Below, piece by piece: positions 56,964 through 64,000 of a stretch of 64,000 nt of DNA (position 1 is its first letter; every line of letters begins with the position of its first letter). The DNA comes from Owenia fusiformis (taxonomy: Eukaryota; Annelida; Polychaeta; Sabellida; Oweniidae). Position numbers and translations under genes: made by a program. The notes below the pieces were generated by a model. It was not told the DNA's origin, ran no database searches, and saw only the letters and a list, made by a program, of their open reading frames with translations. Location: NCBI GenBank assembly GCA_903813345.2, contig CAIIXF020000011.1, positions 13,561,754 to 13,625,753 of the forward strand. The letters are read 5' to 3'.

Positions 56964-59540
56964 GAGGGTTGATCCAAAATTTCCGAACCGTTTGCTCTAA
57001 AAATCTTAATATTTGATGAATATTGTTCATATTTGGCCAAAACCACCCAATATATAGTAGTTTCAATATGTGTAAAAATAATAAATCTGACCAGCAACAT
57101 AGGTGCCTGGTTACCATGGCAACATGACAACAGGGTAGGTGGAGCTGGAATAAATTAAACTTTATTTCGAATTTCAGCAATTGAAAAGCTATTTCAGATC
57201 ATTTCAATTCGTGGCGTTTCACCCCCATAAAATCTCATACAATAGGTAATTATAGTTTACTTACATTCGCCTTCAGAATAGTCACCACCATGCGCTACAC
57301 ATTCCTTACAGCGTTTCAACAAGTCCTGATATGCATGGTGAAGTTCACCTTTAGCTGTAGCATAAACGCTATTAGTAAATGCCTGGATAAAGTCATCTTC
57401 GTCATCGAAATAGATACAACGAAGTGGTTTCTTGGCCTCGGGAAACATGAGTCACATGGTGCCATATCAGGAGAATATGGCAGATGGGGCTGTAGTTGGG
57501 CCTGCAAGCACTTGTGTTTTGCCTCTATTGTAACATTGTCTCTGTGGGCTGGGGCATTATCATGGTGAAAGTAAAAATTCCCAAGGAGATCTGGTCGTTT
57601 TTTCTCATAGCATCTTTAAGATCTTTCTTCAGCACCTGAGGCCTCATTATCATCTGGTCGCAACGCAAAATCGCATGCGAATCGCATCGCAAGACATCGC
57701 AACGCAACTATTCCCAAAAATGTTATTATCATTCCATCGCATCGCAAGTCTGACGCAAAGTTATCGATTTTCTGATCGCAACTAAACAAAAAGTTGCGAC
57801 GACGTTTACCCTGTCGCAAATCAAATCGCAAATCTAGTTCATCTTTGAGCGTTATTTTATCTATGTTAATGGATATTTTAATATGATTAAAATATACATT
57901 TAATTGAGCCTGTAAATCCTTAAAAATCACGTTTGTTTCTAAATATTGCGAACGCGTCACATACTGTATACGTCTTAGATTGGTGCCTGCAATATTTCGT
58001 GCTCTTTGGAGCATAGGATTTTCGCCAATTAAATATTTATCTAGCTAATAAAGCTTGTTTGGTGAATTAATCTTGCCACTACTACACTAATGTTCTGAGT
58101 ATTCCTAGTGTATATGTACCTCACCTACCATTCTGATACTCATAGCATCTTTCTGTTTCACCTGAAACATCTCAGGGCTGAGAAGAAATGAGATGACATG
58201 GATTATCATGATGCTCACCTACATCGTCTGCAAAAGTACAAGAACACCAAGATGTTTCATTTCATTCTGGATCACCACAATCGTATTGGCCGAAGAGTAT
58301 TTCGAGATAGGTTTAACCATGTTCCCAGATATAGATTAAATATTAAAGACATTTTATTTGATCGAGTTTGAATATGAATAGAAACGTTGTTAATTCTACA
58401 TAATAGAATAAATGCATATCACTGCAAATTACCAAGTTGTTAAATTTAATAGTTTAAAAATGAAAAAGCACGATTTTCTTTTTTACATAGACATGTACTC
58501 TGTATCTGTTGTTCAAGCATCACCCATCGCATTGAAGTTGACTCGTCGGAAAGAGTTAGATTTTCAATTTGAAATGAGAGTTCGTCTCAAAATTGTAGAT
58601 TTTCACATTTTCATCCCGACCCTGATTCAAACATGATTTGCTTTGATCACAATGCAAAAGACGTGTTTCATATTTTGTTCCAAAGGAAAATAAATGCAAT
58701 ACACTGGAGACATATTTAAACATATATCGATATGGAACCCACAACTTGCAATTTTCTTGCATGTGTATAAAATGTAAAATATACACCACCAAATAGAAAA
58801 CTCATTAGCTGTTATCGTTTCATTGTCTGTTGAAAAATTATGTTGACGGATTTTAAATAGAAGCATTGTAGAACACATACAACAACGGCCAAAAGTTCAT
58901 TTTATTTCAGTTAGTTTCAGTAACATGACAACTTCCCGTTTTAATAATAATTCTTGTTCATCATTTGTCCAATTCCTTGCCCTCGACATGTTTCTTCGAC
59001 TACCGTCTGTTCAATGTAAATCGATTTACATTTTGGCGCACTTATGTCTTGCACAAGTGTAATGCATGCGCAACCAATCAAATCATATCAATTATTGGAT
59101 TTCTATCAATTTCAATCAATCAATGTCAAAAACTAGCACCAGTGTCCTTTTAAATTTCGCGCCAAAATACACTCTAGACTTGCGATCGCAACTTACGTTT
59201 TAATTGTTTTGCGATTGCTTTGCGTCTGCGATTGCGCTCAATTGATAATATCACGCATCGCATGCGTTACGAATTGCGATCGCAATCGCATCGCAGACGC
59301 AACGCAACTATTTGCGACCAGATGATAATGAGGCCTCTGGTCCACATTTTTAAACTGAGTGTCATACCTAATTGATTGACTCAATATAGATCAGCAGACC
59401 TCATAAAAGTAATCTAGTTTACAACTTTATAAATGAGTGATAAGGTTTTGTAACTGACCTTTGAATAATAAGCTCCATTGACGGTGACTCCAGTTGCTAC
59501 AGAGTGAACCAGGATAACTCGTACTCTTGCTCCACCTACC
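56964..59540 (-). pseudogene. Mariner transposase remnant, interrupted
   Basis: The 3' end carries the mariner-type terminus TACGAGGGTTGATCCAAAA near 56964. On the minus strand the catalytic core is visible: HHDNAPAHRDNV (near 57555) and LPYSPDMAPCD (near 57460), with 35 residues between the two aspartates, one more than in DD34D mariners. A 1-base frameshift follows, then FPEAKKPLRC and LLKRCKECVAHGGDYSEG to the stop at 57257. Upstream coding VTVNGAYYSK ends near 59452; coding resumes as VLKKDLKDAMRK at 57638, beyond an intron-like gap and the 57639-59336 element. The N-terminal DNA-binding half and the other terminus are missing. Confidence 0.8.
57639..59336. mobile_element. 1.7-kb element inserted in the mariner, AGGCCTCATTATCATCTGG ends
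   Basis: Inverted ends AGGCCTCATTATCATCTGGT, extending to TCGCAA, with CTG flanking both sides (57636-57638 and 59337-59339). The subterminal 170 bp at each end are packed with ATCGCATCGCA and GCGATTGCG motifs. A fragment near 58260 (plus) reads HNRIGRRVFRDRFN, faintly like the region before the catalytic domain of Harbinger transposases. Together with a 3-bp duplication this hints at PIF/Harbinger, though CTG is not the usual TWA. Confidence 0.75.
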
Positions 59541-59608
59541 CTTTGTTATTATTTTTAATCTGCCGCCTACGGGCCTACCATCGCCCATTTACACTATTAT
59601 ATCACATA

Positions 59609-59949
59609 GTATCTCATACTTGAGTGGGTTTGGGGTAGATATCACCCGGGAATATATATCGTATCTGAGGAGCGGGCAGGATATATTGTATATGTCCCGC
59701 TCCAGGCCAAATGCGGGCAGATATAATATATCCATCCCGCTCCCGGGAATTTTTCAAAAGTTTAAAAAAGTTTAAATATCAAAAGTTTTGATTTTTTAAT
59801 TTTAAAATTTAATTTTTTAAGTTTAAATGTTACAATTTCATTATATTGAACAAAAAGAATATTACGAAAATGTTAAATATAAATATCTTGTCATTTGAAA
59901 AAGGTGGAAAAGGTTATATCTGCCCTAAACCCACTCAAGTATGAGATAC
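59609..59949. mobile_element. 341-bp element with GTATCTCATACTTGAGTGGG ends
   Basis: Inverted ends GTATCTCATACTTGAGTGGG at both sides, followed by TTTGGGGTAGATAT or a close variant. Inside are CGGGAATATATATCG and AGCGGGCAG motifs and an AT-only stretch. No coding. No clear target duplication. Confidence 0.7.
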
Positions 59950-59971
59950 ACCAGTTATGCACGGTCGGTTT

Positions 59972-60075
59972 GGATACATGGAATATCCCTTGGGATATAC
60001 AATACATCTTCCCTCGGTCCCTTCGGTCCCTCGGGAAGATATATTGTATATCCCTCGGGATATTCCCTGTATCCA
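59972..60075. repeat. Long imperfect hairpin with CCCTCGG motifs
   Basis: GGATACATGGAATATCCC pairs with GGGATATTCCCTGTATCC. Further in, ATATACAATACATCTTCCC pairs with its near inverse, around CTCGGTCCCTTCGGTCCC. It resembles the interior of the neighbouring 341-bp element (GGGAATAT motifs) and may be a second member of the family. Confidence 0.7.
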
Positions 60076-60242
60076 AAACCTCCCAGTGCATTACCCCTAT
60101 ATACCCAAGGCTCATTGTTTATCCGGAATCTTGACATAAACATTGGAACTGGACTTCTATTAAATTACATTGCAAATCAAAAGTGCCGATATCAATGCGT
60201 GAAAAATGGAATTCCAAGTCTAAGCACGTCTAGAAACTAAGT

Positions 60243-60273
60243 CTAAGCACGCCGGGTGCTTAGGCGTGACTAG
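60243..60273 (+). mobile_element. Possible Helitron 3' end
   Basis: CTAAGCAC and GTGCTTAG form an 8-bp stem with a 5-base loop. Six bases later comes CTAG followed by T, the layout of a Helitron 3' terminus (hairpin, then CTRR, inserted before T). No 5' end or Rep/helicase is seen, so this is only a candidate. Confidence 0.25.
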
Positions 60274-60279
60274 TTTTGA

Positions 60280-61385
60280 CACCTCGATGAAACCAACTCT
60301 AGACATCGTAAGCACACGCAATGCAAAGACGTGTTTAGAGTGTGACAAAAAGTCTTGGCACGCCTTGAACTAATGATTGAAATCTAGAATAAAGTAATTA
60401 TCGAAACAGATAAATGTATATTGTTAAAAGCAATTATGATCAACATTCATAATTTAGACATATTTTCACTGAAATATACTAATTTCTTTAAAACATATTT
60501 TATCTATTTTATTTATTATTTTGTATAACAAACTGTACATGTTTACCATGACGTTTTACATATATGATTGAATAATAATTCACGATCTGTTTAAAGCATG
60601 TAAAATACCAAACAAGCTGTACTGATAACTAGTAAAAAAAAAATTTCCCGGGCATCTATCAAGTTGTTATATCAAGCCTCGGGTATCAAGCAAGATACTA
60701 GATATAGTATTATTATTGTGCATCTGACCAAATGGATGAAAAAAGTATGTGTTCATATTGTGTATGCAATGTATCATTACTAATTGATATAGGGCAGGGG
60801 CGAAGAAAGCTTTCATTCATTCATTCATTCAGTCACGGGGTTGCGATTGTTGCATAAACAAGCCAAAAAAATAAGATTTATTTTGAATTTTATAAAAATT
60901 TCTTCAAAATTGAGCTATAAGCTTCAAATTAAATGATTTGATAAATCGAATGGTTTTATTTTTATTGGTTATGGGAACCAATATGTTACACCAATCGCAA
61001 CCAATCGCACCCCCCCCCCCCCCGCTACGCCTATGGACGCAATTAGCGTATTCATATTCATTTAGGTTAAGCACGTCTATAAATTACTAGAAATTCCACA
61101 TTTGCTGCCATGATCATACTTGCGAATCATATTGAAATTAATCTCATAAGCAAACAAGAATAAAATACAGTGTACATTACGCTAAGAACAAAAACACCTT
61201 TGCACAATTTAACGATGATTCAAAATAGTTTTTTGAACCCATTTTTTTAAAGAGTACTTTTTCTCCTATAGTGCAGGAAATTATTGTTAGGTCGGTGGTC
61301 AATATTACATACAACCCCCCCCCCCCCTCCATAAAATTAATGTTATTGAACAAAACATCATCCCTTCAAAGGAAATATGGAAAAA
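60280..61385. other. Non-coding, two poly-C tracts
   Basis: Poly-C runs lie at about 61008-61023 and 61314-61327, with TTCATTCATTCATTCA near 60812. No gene is seen. Confidence 0.5.
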
Positions 61386-61389
61386 GAAA

Positions 61390-61825
61390 TGTAAAACGAA
61401 TGTATATAAGCTAGTAATTGAAAGATGGAAAATACTCCTTATGTTTAGTCACAAACTTAATGTTTTTAGAATATGTCCCAAGTTCAAAGTGAATGCTTGG
61501 TGGACTATTAGCAAAAGAGCCCATATTGTTAAAAATGAATGCTTCCAAATGGTGAGGTTACTAACTGGAGGCTGTTCATTAGAGGTATTTACCCAAACCA
61601 ATGTTATTAAGGGAAGATAGGAAATGTACTCTTTGTAATGCTGGAGTTGGTGATTTATTCATTTTGTACAACAGTGCAATGTTTTTACTAGATTCAGATG
61701 TTTGTTTAGAAATACAATGAAGGCAAAACTTGTTAAACTAGATTATGATAACTTTTACATGAGATCAGAAACTGAAAGGTTTTATATCATGATGGGGTTA
61801 CAAGAAATACCAGGTACAGTCCATC
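61390..61825 (+). pseudogene. LINE ORF2 C-terminal debris
   Basis: Fragments in two or three frames: RWKILLMFSHKLNVFRIC (from 61420), ISKRAHIVKNECFQMVRLLT with GG, then KCTLCNAGVGD, and FRNTMKAKLVKLDYDNFYMR (61702 on). The order, including C-x2-C, matches the zf-RVT tail of non-LTR elements. A third LINE family, distinct from 36.3 kb and 44 kb. Confidence 0.6.
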
Positions 61826-61829
61826 TATT

Positions 61830-62087
61830 AACGAAAGTGTCACTTTGCCGTCCGCCGTACACTCCTTTGCCGTGCGAGTGCGATACCCTTGTTTTACTTG
61901 AGCGGCGCGGTCGCTTCGCGTGTGTGACTACCTTGCGTTTACCTTGCTTTGCGACAGGACTTAACCCGCGAACCGTTCGTGCTTACATAGCTTAACGCCA
62001 GTGTTGCCTTCGCTCAACGATTGTATACGCATATTAATTAAACTAAACCTACATTATTTTTCATTTACATATGTAGTATACGAGAAG
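61830..62087. other. GC-richer non-coding patch
   Basis: The stretch 61835-62000 is richer in CpG (GTCACTTTGCCGTCCGCCGT) than its surroundings. I cannot assign it; it could be the end of another element. Confidence 0.4.
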
Positions 62088-63082
62088 CCACAGGACTATA
62101 TTTTTCATCAAAGTTGAGAAGAGTCAATGGCATTTGGCATTCTTATTCGAGATTGAATTAAATGAAAGGGGCACACTGGGTTTACATATGACAAAAAAGC
62201 TTTCTAATGGTGTACTGAAATGGTAAGTCACTTTTAATCCCGATAAGAGAACGCATGTAACATTATATCGTGTTCAGTATTCAGTAGGCTATGACGATAA
62301 CAAATCATTTTTGTTTCGAAATTGTTAAATTTCAGTAAAAAATTAGGATAGATTCCCGTAGAAACGATAGGTTGGTTAATGATAGGTTAGGACCTAAGGC
62401 AGGACAATTAATCGAGAGGAGACGGTCATGACCAATTTGTTTGCTTGCCATTCGTTGCAAGGTACAAAATCGGTAAAAAACGTTGTCTAGTCCAACGATT
62501 GACATTCAAAATCAAATTATTAATATTCTAAGGCTACAAATATGTTCGGTCTTTTACATGATATGGTCGTTCTTTTACACATTTTCTTCAAACCCTGTTT
62601 TGAGGCTACCAGTGGAAAACACCGACCGGTCGGTGGTCGGTGGGGTCGGTCTTTTCCGTAAACCCCACAAAACTCTTAGTTTTAGTTTTCTCAAAACTTA
62701 TTGATCTGGAATGTGGAACCAATAACTAAAGATATAAGTAAGTAGTTTCCAGTTTCGCCACCAGGTGGCTGACTCGGGGAAATAACATAACAGGTTATTA
62801 CAAAGTTCCCTTTAACTTCACTGGTTCACTTTTCATATTACTCTTTGGTTTCTGATAGTTATAGAAATTAAAATGTGTTCAGTAAAAGAAAATATGATCT
62901 GCACAACACAAGAAAAGATATTTCATTTACAACATTGGGTCTATGGGGAATCTCCCCGACCTAGAAGTCACATTCTCAAAGAATATTTTCAAAGTTGATA
63001 CACTCTTTTCAAAGCCACATTCCTCGATGTTCTTTTACATGTAGATTCCAAATATGACATCAGCTTGACTGAATTTTTAATG
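62088..63082. repeat. Inverted copy of 48371-49375
   Basis: Nearly identical to the reverse complement of 48371-49375. Its right end joins directly to the copy of 50830 onwards. Confidence 0.9.
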
Positions 63083-64000
63083 AGCAAAATAAAATGGCGG
63101 CTAATGAAGATTCCACTATGGCCGTAAGTATTGTTTCACTCGTTTCTCTTACATGTCACACGCAATGGTGACATATTAGAGAGGTTAAGCTACACGTATT
63201 TAACAAAACGTTAATGTGAACTTCAATGCGCGCGCAGATAAATGACGTCAGATTTGGTGCAATTTACAGATGCGTATTCAACAAAGCATGAACGTGTACT
63301 TCTTTGTGCGCGCAGGGAAATGACGTCAGATTAATCTACTTTTTACAGGTAAGCGTGTAAGTTACAGGTTTTTACGTGTAGATGAGTGATTACACGTCGC
63401 TCATTACGTGATTGATTTTAGCTATGTTCTAGGATGGCCCTGGAGCCCATATTTGATACAGACAATCTTGCTTGTTATATTGGTAAACCCCAATCCTTAA
63501 TTGGAAATAAGAATACATTTTAATGGGTAAATGGACAACTTCAAATGTGATCGTTTGTACATTCCGTACAATATAAATAGGCAAGACCTCATTACTCATT
63601 ACATTCCTCATTACACTATAACTTATACACTATTACACTATAACTCAATGTATGGCGACAGAATATACCAACTCAACTAGAGCCCCAGACCAGACCACAA
63701 TTGGCAGGATTTAAGTGCTGTGATAAAGCAAAATAATCAAAAAATCATTACTAAAGTCATTCATTTTATTAAGGTTACTGCGGTAGAGCTTATGATCTGC
63801 CACTCCAACAATATCAAAATCAGCCAGCAACTGGTTTAGATATTCCTTGGACGTGTTAAACCCATTGAGATTAAAAGCAGAAATTTTAAAGATTGTCATA
63901 TTTACACTATATACACTTATACAGACAGTTATTAAAAGCATATGTAAAACTGTGTAGACAATAGAAGTAGCCTAGGTCCAATCAGCTCGATCATCCGTGC
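63083..64000. repeat. Direct copy of 50830-51755, running off the window
   Basis: The same content as 50830-51755: exon-like ATG at 63094 with GTAAGT at 63124, then the LINE endonuclease fragment on the minus strand. Differences are few, including one base lost in an A-run near 63739. Confidence 0.9.
63711..63941 (-). pseudogene. LINE endonuclease fragment, second copy, frameshifted
   Basis: Reads TIFKISAFNLNGFNTSKEYL like 51420-51660. One A fewer in a run near 63739 shifts the frame after SNDF, so FDYFALSQHL is lost. This copy is more damaged than the first. Confidence 0.6.

Noticed and set aside
57616-58014. 132-codon minus-strand ORF
   Set aside because: Its C-terminal part reads the GCGATGCGA arrays of the 1.7-kb element. 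The N-terminal part has no recognisable domain; I cannot exclude a fragment of an element protein.
59895-60240. Overlapping ORFs on both strands
   Set aside because: They read the palindromic CCCTCGG hairpin in several frames.

Overview
The window is animal nuclear DNA. It is AT-rich, has no dense operon-like coding, and is filled with transposons, inverted repeats and tandem repeats. A Ngaro/PAT-type tyrosine-recombinase retrotransposon, several CR1-like LINE remnants, two mariner remnants, Harbinger-like elements with a MADF-type ORF and a secreted PAN/apple-domain gene together suggest an aquatic invertebrate (mollusc, brachiopod, cnidarian or similar). I cannot name the species.

Layout. 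1-4.8 kb is non-coding apart from one TTAA-flanked MITE. 4.8-8.1 kb holds two Harbinger-like elements in tandem, sharing a TAA. 9.2-10.6 kb is a degenerate GGGAG-type repeat bounded by short inverted ends, followed by foldback repeats to 12 kb. 12.8-18.3 kb is a complete but dead Ngaro/PAT-like retrotransposon on the minus strand, with split direct repeats A1-B1-A2-B2 and a MITE inside its recombinase. 19.3-20.1 kb is an 841-bp element with about 21-bp subterminal repeats. 23.2-25.8 kb is a stack of four non-autonomous elements, three of them nested. 29-31 kb is a decayed transposase. 32.8-34.1 kb is an element with long terminal inverted repeats. 34.1-38.6 kb has a minisatellite and two opposed arrays of an acidic repeat around a LINE 3' fragment. 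39.5-42.6 kb looks like one composite element carrying foldbacks. 45.6-48.1 kb is a tandem array ending in a pentanucleotide satellite. 48.4-51.8 kb is partly copied at 62.1-64.0 kb with one segment inverted. 52-53 kb is a mariner-like element. 56.9-59.5 kb is a second mariner, interrupted by a 1.7-kb element.

The one convincing host gene lies at 54,666-56,405 (+). It has four exons with GT-AG introns whose phases all agree, and encodes a predicted 281-residue secreted protein with a C-terminal PAN/apple-like domain and a polyadenylation signal just downstream. The other coding-like stretches are retrotransposon or transposase debris, or short exon-like ORFs without support.

The most informative signals are insertion footprints. 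Several elements are proven by target-site duplications, and some also by an empty paralogous site elsewhere in the window. At least three unrelated short families leave 9-bp duplications.
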